DNA of 64,000 nucleotides from CAYMUL01 sp964393605. GTDB taxonomy: Bacteria; Bacteroidota; Ignavibacteria; Ignavibacteriales; Ignavibacteriaceae. Of this stretch, positions 49,802 through 59,247 are shown one piece after another. Location of the stretch: the NCBI GenBank assembly GCA_964393605.1, contig CAYMUL010000008.1:62001-126000 (forward strand), read 5' to 3'. Positions within the stretch are counted from its first letter, which is position 1. Every line of letters starts with the position of its first letter. The notes under the pieces were generated by a model, which did no database searches, was not told the origin of the DNA, and saw only the letters and a program-made list of their open reading frames with translations. The position numbers were made by a program, and so were the translations under genes.

Positions 49802-52770
49802 TGAATTTCAAATACACTTTTATAATATTTCTTTTAGCTTCGGTGATAGCGATTGCACAGGAGAAAGATAAACTTTTTACTGAGGCAATGTCTGCTTTCG
49901 AAAAAGGATTTTACCAACAATCATCAATCATGCTTGAAGAATATTTAAAAACTAATTCTTACGATGATGAAAAAAAATCCGCCGCACATTTTTATTTGGC
50001 AGAAGCATATTCGTTCTTAGGTAATAGCGAAGCGGCTCTCGGTCAGTATGAATTAATAATCCGACAGCTTAAATTTACGCAATACAGAATGCGCTCACTT
50101 TATAGCGCGGGAACTATTTATTTTTCTAAAAATAATTTTGTATCTGCCCGTGAAAGACTGGCAAAGTTGAATGATGATTATATCTTGAATGAATTTTTCG
50201 GTTCTGCACAATATCTTATTGGCGAATCTTTCGCCAATGAAAATACACTTGATAGTGCAATCCACTATTATGAGCAAGCTATAACCAATCGCAACACAAA
50301 TAAATTTCTCGATTACACGATCTATTCCTTAGCATATACATTCGAAAGACTTGCGAAATATTCCGAAGCGGTTTCATATTATGATGAACTACTTTCTTTC
50401 CATCGAGAGAGCAAACTTGCATCTTCGGCACAAATCAGAATTGGTATTTGCTACTTCAAATTAAAGGAATATGATAGTGCTATCCTCGAATTGTTGAATC
50501 CATTGGTGAACACGCTTCCGAATGAATTGCAAGCCGAAGCAATTTATCTTTTAGCAAACGCATACTATCTCGTTGGAGAATTTGAGAACGCTTCAAAAAC
50601 TTATCTCGAAATAATTACACGATTTCCTTCAATCGGAATTAACAGTCTTGTCAAATATTCTTTGGGGTGGTCATACTTTCAACAAAAAAAATATAACGAT
50701 GCGTATAAAATTTTCAATTCGATTACAGAAGGTGATGATTCCTTAATTGTGAAAGCATTTTATTGGAAAGGGGAAGCAAAGAGATACGCCGGCAATGATG
50801 ATGATGCACTTAAAGTCTATTTTGATTTTTTAAAAAAATTTCCTACGAATGAATATGTGAAAGGTGTTGAACTTCAAATTGGAATTACTTTTTACAACCA
50901 GAAAAAATTTGAACAGGCAATTCCTTATTTATTGCGTGCCACGGGTTCAACCGATAAACATCATCGCAATAAAGCGTTCACACTTTTGGGAGAGATTGAA
51001 CTCAACAGAAAAAATTTCAAACAATCCAAAAAATATTTTGATGCGCTCGAGGATGAATCCTATACTTCGGGTGATGCAGAGTTTCGTGCGTTGCTCGGAA
51101 GAGGTATTACAGATTTTTATGAAAAAAAATATGATTCGGCAGTTGAGCGACTTCTCGATATCGATTTCCGCGCTCCGAATTTTGAGCATGAGAAAGTAAG
51201 TTTCTATTTAGCGGAATCATATTTTTACAAATCAGATTTTTCCACTGCGCTAAAATTTTATGCGAAGATTGACAACAACCATCCTGAACTTGGTGGACTT
51301 GCGCTCTACGGTCGTGCGATTTCTTACTTTAATTTACATGATTACAAAAACTCGATCTATCAACTACAGGATTTCTTAAAGAAATTTCCGAGCGATAAGA
51401 AAGTGAACGAGATAAAAATCAGATTAGCCGATAGTTATTTTGCAGAAAAAAAATATGAGGATGCGATTAAGATTTACGAAAATTTACTCAGTACAAAAGG
51501 TATTTCGGACAAGCCCGATTATGTTCATTATCAATATGCTTTGTGCTTGTTTCGTGCGAATAAAAATAATTTGGCAATCCAAGAATTTGAGAGAATTGTA
51601 GTACGATATCCGCGCTCGGCTTACGCTGAAAATTCGATTTACCTTTCCGGTTGGATTTATTTTCAGAACAGCGATTTTACAAATGCGATTGCCAAGTATC
51701 GCTATCTGCTTGGCTTTACAAGAAATCAAAAACTATTGCCGCTTGCGTATTATTCCATTGGTGATGCCTATTTTAATTTGGGGTTGTATGATTCCGCAAT
51801 AGTTAATTATAAATCAATCTTGAACGGCTATCCACATTCGAGCTATGTTTTCGATGCGCTCAATGGAATTCAGTACAGTTATGTCGCACTTGGTAATATG
51901 GAAGAAGCTGTTGCTACGATTGACGATTTTGTGAAGAGAAATCCTTCCGCCACATTTGCAGATGAACTCTTGAAGAAAGGTGAATTGTATTATAGTCTCC
52001 GCGATTATAAAAATGCAAAATTGAGTTACAAAGATTTTGTCGGAACTTTTCCGAAGAGCGAAATGATTCCGCAAGCATATTACTGGATTGGCAAAAGCGC
52101 GCTGAACCTTGCCGAAACTGAGGAAGCAATTTATAATTTCAAAATTGTTTTCAATAATTATTTGAATGATGACATAGCCCCTTCTGCAGTTATTGAACTT
52201 TGTACGATTTTTAATTTGCAAAAAAAATATGAAGAGTCGATATTAATTTATCTGAAAGCAATCGGCGTGTTAAAAAATTCTTCACGCTTACCGGAGCTCA
52301 AATACATGTTGGGCGAAACGTACCTGCTATCGGGAAGCGTTCCGAAAGCATACGACATTTTTGACGAAGTAGTAATTTATCATGATAAAAATATTTTCGC
52401 AGATAAATCGAGAATTGAACTTGGCATTATCGAAATGAACGCAAAACGATTCGACAATGCGTTAAAACATTTTAACGATCTCACTTCAAAGCGAACTGAT
52501 GACATCGGCGCGCAAGCACAGTACTATCAAGGCATGGCTTATTTGCTTCAAGGAAAAAATCAAGATGCAATTACTTCTTTCGTACGAGTAACAAATTTAT
52601 TTTCTAAGTACGATGAGTGGGTTGCGAAATCTTATCTCGAACTTGGCGCTGTTTATGAAAAAATTGGCGATAAAGAAAAAGCAAAAGAAATGTATAGAAT
52701 TGTTCTTACAAAATTTAGAGATGATGACTTCGGTAAAGAAGCACAAAAGAGATTGAAGAAAATAAAATGA
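49801..52770 (+). CDS. Large exported TPR protein (Tol-Pal-associated type)
   Basis: 989 residues from ATG 49801, overlapping the previous stop as TGATG. A signal peptide (FIIFLLASVIAIAQ) is followed by more than twenty TPR-like units spanning the whole protein (for example AHFYLAEAYSFLGNSEAALGQY and YYWIGKSALNLAETEEAIYNF). Many carry the YbgF/CpoB-type YPRSAYAENSIYLSG pattern. It should be a periplasmic scaffold. It heads a set of envelope genes ending in ExbB/ExbD/TonB-like proteins, so a role in outer-membrane or division energetics is plausible. Confidence 0.82.
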   Translation: MNFKYTFIIFLLASVIAIAQEKDKLFTEAMSAFEKGFYQQSSIMLEEYLKTNSYDDEKKSAAHFYLAEAYSFLGNSEAALGQYELIIRQLKFTQYRMRSLYSAGTIYFSKNNFVSARERLAKLNDDYILNEFFGSAQYLIGESFANENTLDSAIHYYEQAITNRNTNKFLDYTIYSLAYTFERLAKYSEAVSYYDELLSFHRESKLASSAQIRIGICYFKLKEYDSAILELLNPLVNTLPNELQAEAIYLLANAYYLVGEFENASKTYLEIITRFPSIGINSLVKYSLGWSYFQQKKYNDAYKIFNSITEGDDSLIVKAFYWKGEAKRYAGNDDDALKVYFDFLKKFPTNEYVKGVELQIGITFYNQKKFEQAIPYLLRATGSTDKHHRNKAFTLLGEIELNRKNFKQSKKYFDALEDESYTSGDAEFRALLGRGITDFYEKKYDSAVERLLDIDFRAPNFEHEKVSFYLAESYFYKSDFSTALKFYAKIDNNHPELGGLALYGRAISYFNLHDYKNSIYQLQDFLKKFPSDKKVNEIKIRLADSYFAEKKYEDAIKIYENLLSTKGISDKPDYVHYQYALCLFRANKNNLAIQEFERIVVRYPRSAYAENSIYLSGWIYFQNSDFTNAIAKYRYLLGFTRNQKLLPLAYYSIGDAYFNLGLYDSAIVNYKSILNGYPHSSYVFDALNGIQYSYVALGNMEEAVATIDDFVKRNPSATFADELLKKGELYYSLRDYKNAKLSYKDFVGTFPKSEMIPQAYYWIGKSALNLAETEEAIYNFKIVFNNYLNDDIAPSAVIELCTIFNLQKKYEESILIYLKAIGVLKNSSRLPELKYMLGETYLLSGSVPKAYDIFDEVVIYHDKNIFADKSRIELGIIEMNAKRFDNALKHFNDLTSKRTDDIGAQAQYYQGMAYLLQGKNQDAITSFVRVTNLFSKYDEWVAKSYLELGAVYEKIGDKEKAKEMYRIVLTKFRDDDFGKEAQKRLKKIK

Positions 52771-54389
52771 AAAAATATTTAATTGTACTAATTATGTACT
52801 CTGCTTTTTTATTCGCACAAGAAAAGGATAATCCAAATGTCGAATTACCCGATTTTGTAATCACCGGAAAAGAAGCATTCATAATGCCAAAAGCAGAAAA
52901 AGAAATTCCGCCGCTAATCTCAACTGTATCAGATACATATTTAAAACCGGTTTTTCCCGCAGAGGATTTAGAGGTTCGCGAATTCTCCGACCCTTTAAAA
53001 GCCACTCCGGCAATTAAACACGTAATACCTTCCGAACCCGCGTCAATTAAGCTCAGAATGGGATCTCTCTTTTTACCTTCGGCAGAATTATTTTATAAAT
53101 CACAGTTTTGGGGACTTGATTTTACATCCTTCACTGACGCAAAAAACAGAAGAGCTTTTGAAGAAAATGGTGATGCGTTCTCAATCAATCAAAAAATAAA
53201 GTTGGAAAGAATTATTCCGCAAGATGCAGAATTTTTATCCGGTGCAAAGTTTTTTATCAACTCTGATTTTGTCTTTAACAAATACAAAATGTTTGCAACA
53301 AATCCCGTTTTAAAACGAAATTGGTACGATGCGGATTTTGAAATCGGTTTAAAAAATCTTTCGTCGAATTCATTCTCGTATAGTCTAAGTTTTGAACCAA
53401 AGATATTCAATCTCGAAAGCGATTTCTTTAATTTGTTGGAAACTTCCCCGCGAAACATCATGAAGAAAGAACTCGAAACAACCGAACTCAAAACTTCCGG
53501 TTTGATGATCATCTCATTAGGAAAATTAAAATTCAATCTTCTTGGCGATTTTGCAACTCACAAATATGAGTTTGGTAATTCAATCATCAATAATAATTTC
53601 TTCAGCGGAAACGGTTCCTTCGAAATTCCATTCTCCAAAGTTTTTTCTTTGTCATTCGGTTTGAACTACGCAAAGTTTGATACTTCATCATTTACAGGCA
53701 TGAAGGGAAACCTTTCCTTACTTTTGGATAAAGGTTTATCGCTTTCACTTGGATTAAATTCAAACGCACATTTGATTACTCCTTCAATGTTCTTTGCAAA
53801 TAACCATTATTTATATCTTCCTTCAGCCGCGTATGTTTTGATGGATGAAAATAATAAAATATCGATGTCGCTGCGTTATGAGTTCGATAAATATTTTGAA
53901 ATACAAATCGGCGGAGAAAATTACAAATCCGAAAATTCGCCATACTTTGTTCCGTCCGGTGATGAAAGATTTACAATAAGCCGTGACACTGCTACTCATT
54001 CTTCTGCATTCTTGAAAATGTATTTTCATAAAGGACCGTTAGGTTCACTTTATTTAAGCGGCAAGTATCAAGATGCAAAAGCAAACTCAGGAAATACTTT
54101 ACCGTATGTTTCAAAAATTTCTGTCGATGTTGTTCATTCCAATAAAATATTGGATGATTGGCGCGGTAGTATTTTCTTTCATTACAATTCCGGTTACTTC
54201 CTTGATATTACAAATCAAAAAGAGGAAAGTGGAGAGTTCGATATTGGTTTGGAAGTTGAATATCTCAGCGGGAAAAATTTTTCTTATGTACTTGATGTAA
54301 AAAATATTTTGAATCAAAAAAGGTTTGAGTATCAAAACTATGTAAAACCAGGATTGAATATCTCGTTTGGATTAAACTATACATGGTAG
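52767..54389 (+). CDS. Probable outer-membrane beta-barrel protein
   Basis: 540 residues with a signal peptide ending LFAQ. An N-terminal ELPDFVITGKEAF segment resembles the start of TonB-dependent receptors, but no plug domain follows. From about residue 95 there are regular amphipathic strands (FSYSLSFEPKIFNLES, VFSLSFGLNYAKF), and it ends in NISFGLNYTW with a terminal aromatic residue, the usual barrel signal. It overlaps the TPR gene as ATGA, so the two products probably work together in the outer membrane. Substrate unknown. Confidence 0.72.
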   Translation: MKKYLIVLIMYSAFLFAQEKDNPNVELPDFVITGKEAFIMPKAEKEIPPLISTVSDTYLKPVFPAEDLEVREFSDPLKATPAIKHVIPSEPASIKLRMGSLFLPSAELFYKSQFWGLDFTSFTDAKNRRAFEENGDAFSINQKIKLERIIPQDAEFLSGAKFFINSDFVFNKYKMFATNPVLKRNWYDADFEIGLKNLSSNSFSYSLSFEPKIFNLESDFFNLLETSPRNIMKKELETTELKTSGLMIISLGKLKFNLLGDFATHKYEFGNSIINNNFFSGNGSFEIPFSKVFSLSFGLNYAKFDTSSFTGMKGNLSLLLDKGLSLSLGLNSNAHLITPSMFFANNHYLYLPSAAYVLMDENNKISMSLRYEFDKYFEIQIGGENYKSENSPYFVPSGDERFTISRDTATHSSAFLKMYFHKGPLGSLYLSGKYQDAKANSGNTLPYVSKISVDVVHSNKILDDWRGSIFFHYNSGYFLDITNQKEESGEFDIGLEVEYLSGKNFSYVLDVKNILNQKRFEYQNYVKPGLNISFGLNYTW

Positions 54390-54419
54390 TAATTTTCTTT
54401 TGAAATTGAATTTAGTTAG

Positions 54420-56270
54420 ATGAACAGATCAGAAGTAATAAAAATAATTGTTAAAGAACTTGGCATACACGAATCCGATTCTCAGGAATTTATGGAAATC
54501 TTACTTGCAAAAGTTTCTTCCAAAATTACAAAAGGGGATAAACTCGTAATTGATAATATCGGTTCGTTTGAATTTATATCCGATTCGCAAACCTTCGGTT
54601 TAGCCGCCTCTGAAGCGGATAAACTCGACTTCACTCCCGCAATAAACTTGGGATTTGGTTTGGGTTCTGTGCAGTTCGAAGTCCCATCTCTTGTTTATGA
54701 TGAACATTCCGTCATCGATGCATTTTTTTCTTTGAGCATTGCTAAACCGGTTATAAATCTTGCTGCAACCTCAGAGAATGTGAAAAATGAATATTATCAA
54801 ACTTTCGACAAGCGAAATACTTTTGAACAGATTGTCAATCATCTGCTTTTCTCTGCTAATTTAATTCAAAATGATTATTATAAAACCGAGACATTTCCAA
54901 ACATATCGCTCGAAGTTGAACCAACCGGAAAACTTTCTTCTATCAAACACTCAGAATTTGAAGAAGTTCGTACGAGTAAGATCGACGATCTCGGAATTAA
55001 ACTTCAGTGGAAAAAAGAACTCGATGAAGAATCAATTCTTGATATAGATTTAACAAACGAAAAACTTGAAGTAATTGAAACTAAGGAAGATCTCGTGAAC
55101 GGGTGGGATATTGGAAAACTCACTCCACAACCTGATCTCCACACAGAACCTATTGCTATCAATTCGGAAGAAGATTTTAGGCGCGTAACATCGGCTACTC
55201 AAGAGTTAAGCGTCGATTTAAGCGAACTTAGTTCTGAACTTTCCGCATCAGAAGTAGATATTCCAAAAGTGGAGGAAAAAGAAGAAGAAGAAAGTGATTC
55301 GTTTTTTGATTTTGATTCATTGCTTCGTGAATCACTCGTTGAAAGTGTTTTGAATGCCGAGCCAATCGAAGAACAAATCTCCGAACCGAAAGAAGAAGAT
55401 GACGCGCTCAAGATAGACCAAAAATTTATTGACTTGAAAGAACGCTCCGAAAAACTTTCGAAGCTACCTCGTTTTCTTGATGTTCGTCGATGGAAAAAAA
55501 CGGAACAATATGTTGATCCTTTCGCTGACGAAGGCACTGCCGGACCTGCGGTTGTTCAGAAGAGAAATAAAGTTTGGTACGCGCTTTCTTTTTTAATCGC
55601 TCTCTCGATGTTCAGTTTAGTTTATTGGAAACTTTACGGAATTCCTTCGTGGGTGATGGATACTAAAACTAAAGTCGAAAATATTATTCCCAAAAAGATT
55701 TCACCAAGAATAATTGAACGGGATTATAGAATTCCTCTTTCATATCCTTACGATAAAAGGAATATCGCATCGGCATCGTTAATTCCAAAGTTAGCGCAAC
55801 AGAATGTAGTTCTTCCCGAAAAAGATGAAGGATCAAATCAGAAAAACAATTCTTCAATTACAAAAGAAGATGCGAAGAATGCGGCGAAGGATGATAAAAA
55901 GGAGACTCCGAAAGTTGAAAAGAAGGAACCTCCGAAGGTTGAGAAAAAGGAATCGACCGTTGAGAAAAAAAATCAAACTGACGGGAACAAAAGTGTAGAG
56001 AAAAAAAGTACAACTCCCGTAGTTCAAAAAGATAATTCAAAAAATGTAAAGGATAATATCTTTATCGAAAACGGAAAATATGTTGTGCAAATTTCTTCAT
56101 GGAAAAATAAGACGAAAGCTGAACAGGAAGTCGCGCGGTATTTGAAAAAAGGATTTCAAACATTTTTAACGCAAGCAGAAATTCCGGGGAAAGGAATTTG
56201 GTATCGCGTTCGCGTCGGTTATTTCAACTCAATGGAAGAAGCTGAATCAGCGGCTTCAAAAATTTTTTAA
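54420..56270 (+). CDS. HU (CCDC81-type)-SPOR membrane protein
   Basis: 616 residues. The N-terminal 80 or so (SEVIKIIVKELGIHESDSQEF, KLVIDNIGSFEF) have the HU/IHF-like fold of bacterial CCDC81-HU domains without the long DNA arm. A second similar region may follow to about 130. A long acidic segment leads to one membrane helix at about 387-405 (WYALSFLIALSMFSLVYW), then a Lys/Glu/Pro-rich linker, and a SPOR domain at about 537-616 (KYVVQISSWKNKTKAE, WYRVRVGYF). SPOR binds septal peptidoglycan, so the protein may link chromosome or cytoplasmic partners to the division site. Confidence 0.82.
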   Translation: MNRSEVIKIIVKELGIHESDSQEFMEILLAKVSSKITKGDKLVIDNIGSFEFISDSQTFGLAASEADKLDFTPAINLGFGLGSVQFEVPSLVYDEHSVIDAFFSLSIAKPVINLAATSENVKNEYYQTFDKRNTFEQIVNHLLFSANLIQNDYYKTETFPNISLEVEPTGKLSSIKHSEFEEVRTSKIDDLGIKLQWKKELDEESILDIDLTNEKLEVIETKEDLVNGWDIGKLTPQPDLHTEPIAINSEEDFRRVTSATQELSVDLSELSSELSASEVDIPKVEEKEEEESDSFFDFDSLLRESLVESVLNAEPIEEQISEPKEEDDALKIDQKFIDLKERSEKLSKLPRFLDVRRWKKTEQYVDPFADEGTAGPAVVQKRNKVWYALSFLIALSMFSLVYWKLYGIPSWVMDTKTKVENIIPKKISPRIIERDYRIPLSYPYDKRNIASASLIPKLAQQNVVLPEKDEGSNQKNNSSITKEDAKNAAKDDKKETPKVEKKEPPKVEKKESTVEKKNQTDGNKSVEKKSTTPVVQKDNSKNVKDNIFIENGKYVVQISSWKNKTKAEQEVARYLKKGFQTFLTQAEIPGKGIWYRVRVGYFNSMEEAESAASKIF

Positions 56271-56286
56271 TTAAGTAAGGAATAAA

Positions 56287-56943
56287 ATGGATCTTCTCTC
56301 TGTATTTTTAAAAGGCGGCTTTTTAATGTGGCCAATTTTATTGTCTTCAATCGTTGGTTTGGCAATTGCGATTGATAGATACATCGTCATAAGAAAAGCA
56401 AAAATTAATGCGCCAAAATTTCTTGTAAAGATTCGAACCATGTTGAAGAAAAAGGATGTGAGCGGTGCTGTTGCTTTTTGTCTTGAAGAAAGATCTCCGG
56501 CATCGAACATCATTCGTAAAGGATTAAAAAAATATCCTTTCGGTCATCAACGTGTGAAAGAAGCGATTGAAGATGCAGGGAAACAAGAGATTACAAAACT
56601 TGAAAAAGGTTTATCGATACTCGCTACCGTTTCAGGAGTAGCGCCGTTGTTAGGTTTTCTGGGAACGGTAACGGGAATGATTTCTGCTTTCATGCGTATT
56701 GAAGATTTGCGCGGTGCTGCCAATCCGAGCGATTTAGCCGGCGGTATTTGGGAAGCACTCATCACAACAGCTTTCGGGCTCGCAGTCGGAATTGTTGCGT
56801 TGATAAGTTACAATTACTTTCTCGCCGCGATAAATAAACTTGTTGTGCAAATGGAAATCATCTCCAACGATGTTGTTGATACGGTTGAAGAGGTTCTCAC
56901 CGGCAAAAAAGTCAACGATGATGAATTAGAAATCGAAGTGTAA
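56287..56943 (+). CDS. MotA/TolQ/ExbB proton-channel family protein
   Basis: 218 residues with three membrane helices (MWPILLSSIVGLAIAIDRYIV at the N-terminus, GLSILATVSGVAPLLGFLGTVTGMI in pieces, and AFGLAVGIVALISYNYF). The conserved PLLGLLGTV-like loop and GGIWEALITTAFGLAVGI are standard. It forms the stator with the ExbD-like protein, coupling proton flow to the TonB-like protein encoded next. GGAATAAA precedes the ATG. Confidence 0.92.
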   Translation: MDLLSVFLKGGFLMWPILLSSIVGLAIAIDRYIVIRKAKINAPKFLVKIRTMLKKKDVSGAVAFCLEERSPASNIIRKGLKKYPFGHQRVKEAIEDAGKQEITKLEKGLSILATVSGVAPLLGFLGTVTGMISAFMRIEDLRGAANPSDLAGGIWEALITTAFGLAVGIVALISYNYFLAAINKLVVQMEIISNDVVDTVEEVLTGKKVNDDELEIEV

Positions 56944-56948
56944 AGAAA

Positions 56949-57353
56949 ATGAAATTCAAAGTTTCGCAACAACCACTTTCTGCTTTTAGCTTCTCCTCGC
57001 TGACCGATATTGTTTTGTTATTGCTGATATTTTTTCTCTTAACTTCTCAATTTGTAATTCAAACAGGGGTGAAAGTAAAACTTCCGGGCGCGAAAAATAA
57101 TGAGCAGGTTACCGCTTCAAAATTTATTGTTACGCTTACGAGTGACGGAGGAATTTATCTCGGAAATGAAGCAACTGCAATCGATGAACTCGGTGCTAAA
57201 CTTGGTGTTTTGAAATTGCAAACTGCCGAGGAGAATTTGATAATCCGTTCAGATAAATCTGTGCCGGTTGAAAGGGTGATTCGGGTTATAGATGCCGCAC
57301 GCGGCGCGGGAATCGATAAGTTCACTATTGAAACAGAAAAAGAAAAATTGTAA
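56949..57353 (+). CDS. ExbD/TolR-family protein
   Basis: 134 residues with one N-terminal membrane helix (LTDIVLLLLIFFLLTSQFV) carrying the proton-relay Asp of LTDIV. The periplasmic domain is IYLGNEATAIDELGAKL, IRSDKSVPVERVIRVIDAARGAGI (in pieces). It completes the proton channel with the upstream ExbB-type gene, 5 bases away. The next gene follows after 5 bases. Confidence 0.92.
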   Translation: MKFKVSQQPLSAFSFSSLTDIVLLLLIFFLLTSQFVIQTGVKVKLPGAKNNEQVTASKFIVTLTSDGGIYLGNEATAIDELGAKLGVLKLQTAEENLIIRSDKSVPVERVIRVIDAARGAGIDKFTIETEKEKL

Positions 57354-57358
57354 CGAAC

Positions 57359-58027
57359 ATGACTCTCACCGAAACAAGAAATATGTCTTTCACATTTTCT
57401 ATGTTGATTCATCTCTTGATGCTCGTCGTGTTTTATTTTTTTCAAATCAATCTTGAGTATGAACAAAAAGATTTTTTGGAAATAGATTTTGGCTCGGGGG
57501 GACTTGCAACTTCTTCAGGTGCAAGCGGTACGCAGTTAACTGATCCCGCAGTAAAAGAACTTTCTGAAGTTGACAAAGAAAGTGTATCGAAGATCGATGA
57601 AACCAAAAATGTTGATCTCGTAAAAACTAAAAATAATTCCGAAGATAATTCTATCCCGCCGATCGAAAAGAAAAAAGAAACGACAAAAGAAAACACTTCC
57701 AACAAAGAATTATTCGGCAACAAAACCGATGGGCAGGGGAGTATGGGTTACGATATTGAATGGGGCGGTGCAGGAAAAAGAAAAATTTATAGTTACAAAC
57801 TTCCCGAATATCCCGGCGGTGTTCAAAAGGAAGCAGACATTCGTTTGCGTTTTTCAATTCTTCCCGATGGTTCGGTCGGTACTATTTTTCCACTAACGAA
57901 AGCCGACACAAAACTTGAAAATGCGGCGATCAATTCATTGCGTCAATGGCGTTTCGAGCCGTTGAACAGTAATCAGAAACAAGTTGAACAATTTGCGATT
58001 ATTGTTTTTCCGTACCGGCTTTCTTAA
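57359..58027 (+). CDS. TonB/TolA-like energy transducer
   Basis: 222 residues. One N-terminal membrane helix (SMLIHLLMLVVFYFFQI, with the TonB-type Ser/His face) is followed by a charged linker with KK/EE repeats (about 75-125). The C-terminal TonB domain is YKLPEYPGGVQKEADIRLRFSILPDGSVGTIFPL (in pieces), with ALKALR-like AAINSLRQWRFEPL. It couples the ExbB/ExbD motor to outer-membrane partners. It converges with the minus-strand operon, overlapping its last gene by 29 bases. Confidence 0.88.
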   Translation: MTLTETRNMSFTFSMLIHLLMLVVFYFFQINLEYEQKDFLEIDFGSGGLATSSGASGTQLTDPAVKELSEVDKESVSKIDETKNVDLVKTKNNSEDNSIPPIEKKKETTKENTSNKELFGNKTDGQGSMGYDIEWGGAGKRKIYSYKLPEYPGGVQKEADIRLRFSILPDGSVGTIFPLTKADTKLENAAINSLRQWRFEPLNSNQKQVEQFAIIVFPYRLS

Positions 58028-58301
58028 CGAAAGTATCTTTATAATAAATTTTGTAGAAGAAAAATTCTGCAATCAACAATAGCGTCAAAGAAAAAGTATC
58101 ACGATCGAAATGAAGCCCGAAGCCTGCCGGCTCCAAAACTGCTTTCGAAATCATACTTGTAATTGACCAACCGACTGCAAACAAAACTCCAATCAAACCA
58201 ATATTCATTAACCCGGCACCAATGCCTTCATCCTGCCACTTCTTTGTAAAGATGATTAAAGAAAAAATTAAATGAAGGAAAAATATAAATGCTGAAATCA
58301 T
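57999..58301 (-). CDS. Small membrane protein, family not recognised
   Basis: 100 residues with three hydrophobic stretches (MISAFIFFLHLIFSLIIF, GLMNIGLIGVLFAVGWSI, FSLTLLLIAEFFFYKIYY). No motif is recognised. It overlaps the upstream gene as ATGA and is the last of a four-gene minus operon. Its 3' end overlaps the convergent tonB-like gene by 29 bases. Coding is supported by gene coupling and membrane-like composition, not by homology. Confidence 0.6.
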   Translation of the reverse strand: MISAFIFFLHLIFSLIIFTKKWQDEGIGAGLMNIGLIGVLFAVGWSITSMISKAVLEPAGFGLHFDRDTFSLTLLLIAEFFFYKIYYKDTFVKKAGTEKQ

Positions 58302-58813
58302 GAATTATGCTCTCTGAAATATTTTTTGTTGATGTAGGATGCACCAAACAAACCGCCGAGTATTCCGAAGATTGAATCGATTATCAAATTATTAATCAGA
58401 AGAAAAAAAGTATAAAGCAATGAGAATCCGGTTGAAGTTATTTCATGTTCAATTCTCCGAAGCATATTCATAGTTTCTTCTTTTACTTCGCCGAGAGAAA
58501 AACCGGCGAGCATTAATTCTATTTGGGGAAGTGCTTCAATCATATCGTTGGTGCGGGAAAAATATGTTACGAGAACATCGAATACAGTACTGAAAATAGC
58601 GGCGAAGAAGCCGGTCGCCAACCCTATTAACAGCGCTTTTTTGTTCCTCATTTTTGAAGAAAAATTTTCAAAATAAGATTCGAGATATACTGCAACTGCC
58701 GCACCGAGAGGAAGTATTAAACAACATCCGAAACTTCGTAGCCCGGGAATAATTAGTAATACGCCGACTGCAAATCCGGCAACGAGCGCAGGTGAAATAT
58801 TTTTTTTGGTCAT
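58298..58813 (-). CDS. Membrane protein with four or five helices, function unknown
   Basis: 171 residues: ALVAGFAVGVLLIIPGL, CCLILPLGAAVAVYLESYF, ALLIGLATGFFAAIFSTVF and a C-terminal LIIDSIFGILGGLFGASYI. The glycine-rich helix pattern resembles DUF4199-like or other small integral proteins, without firm assignment. Both ends overlap neighbours as ATGA. It follows the DUF2085-like gene in the same operon. No function can be given. Confidence 0.68.
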   Translation of the reverse strand: MTKKNISPALVAGFAVGVLLIIPGLRSFGCCLILPLGAAVAVYLESYFENFSSKMRNKKALLIGLATGFFAAIFSTVFDVLVTYFSRTNDMIEALPQIELMLAGFSLGEVKEETMNMLRRIEHEITSTGFSLLYTFFLLINNLIIDSIFGILGGLFGASYINKKYFREHNS

Positions 58814-59244
58814 ACGCCTTTTTTAAGAAGATGTGAAAAAATAAAAATGCCGGTAATCGAACCGAAGAATAATCCGGTGATGAATGCAGTAGTTCTTGTG
58901 TAATTATAAATTCCGAATGTGGTTGCCATAACATCAAGTAGCATCAACAAACTTGCGATGAAGAGAATTTTAAATTGTTTCTCTGAAACAATATTTTTGA
59001 AAAATAATAAAATGGTTGCGATGAATCCTCCGAAATAAATTCCGAAACAACGACTACAAACCAAACTTTCTGCATCACCAATTAAGAAAAGTTTTTGTGG
59101 TGATTGATGACAAATATTACCGGTTAATAATTTTCCATATGCCGCTAAGTAATGAAAAAATGCGAACTGCTTCGATATGATTTCTGACGAAAGAAATATC
59201 AGCCACATAGCCGCGAAAAGAGTAATTGCAATTTTTATTCTCAT
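58810..59244 (-). CDS. DUF2085-like membrane protein
   Basis: 144 residues with membrane helices and the DUF2085 pattern NICHQSPQKLFLIG followed by VCSRCFGIYFGGF: a C-H-Q and a C-x-x-C-x-G. These conserved Cys/His residues may bind a metal or form a redox site. A signal-like N-terminal helix is present. It lies 3 bases after the propeller gene. The family has no established role. Confidence 0.78.
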   Translation of the reverse strand: MRIKIAITLFAAMWLIFLSSEIISKQFAFFHYLAAYGKLLTGNICHQSPQKLFLIGDAESLVCSRCFGIYFGGFIATILLFFKNIVSEKQFKILFIASLLMLLDVMATTFGIYNYTRTTAFITGLFFGSITGIFIFSHLLKKGV

Positions 59245-59247
59245 GCG

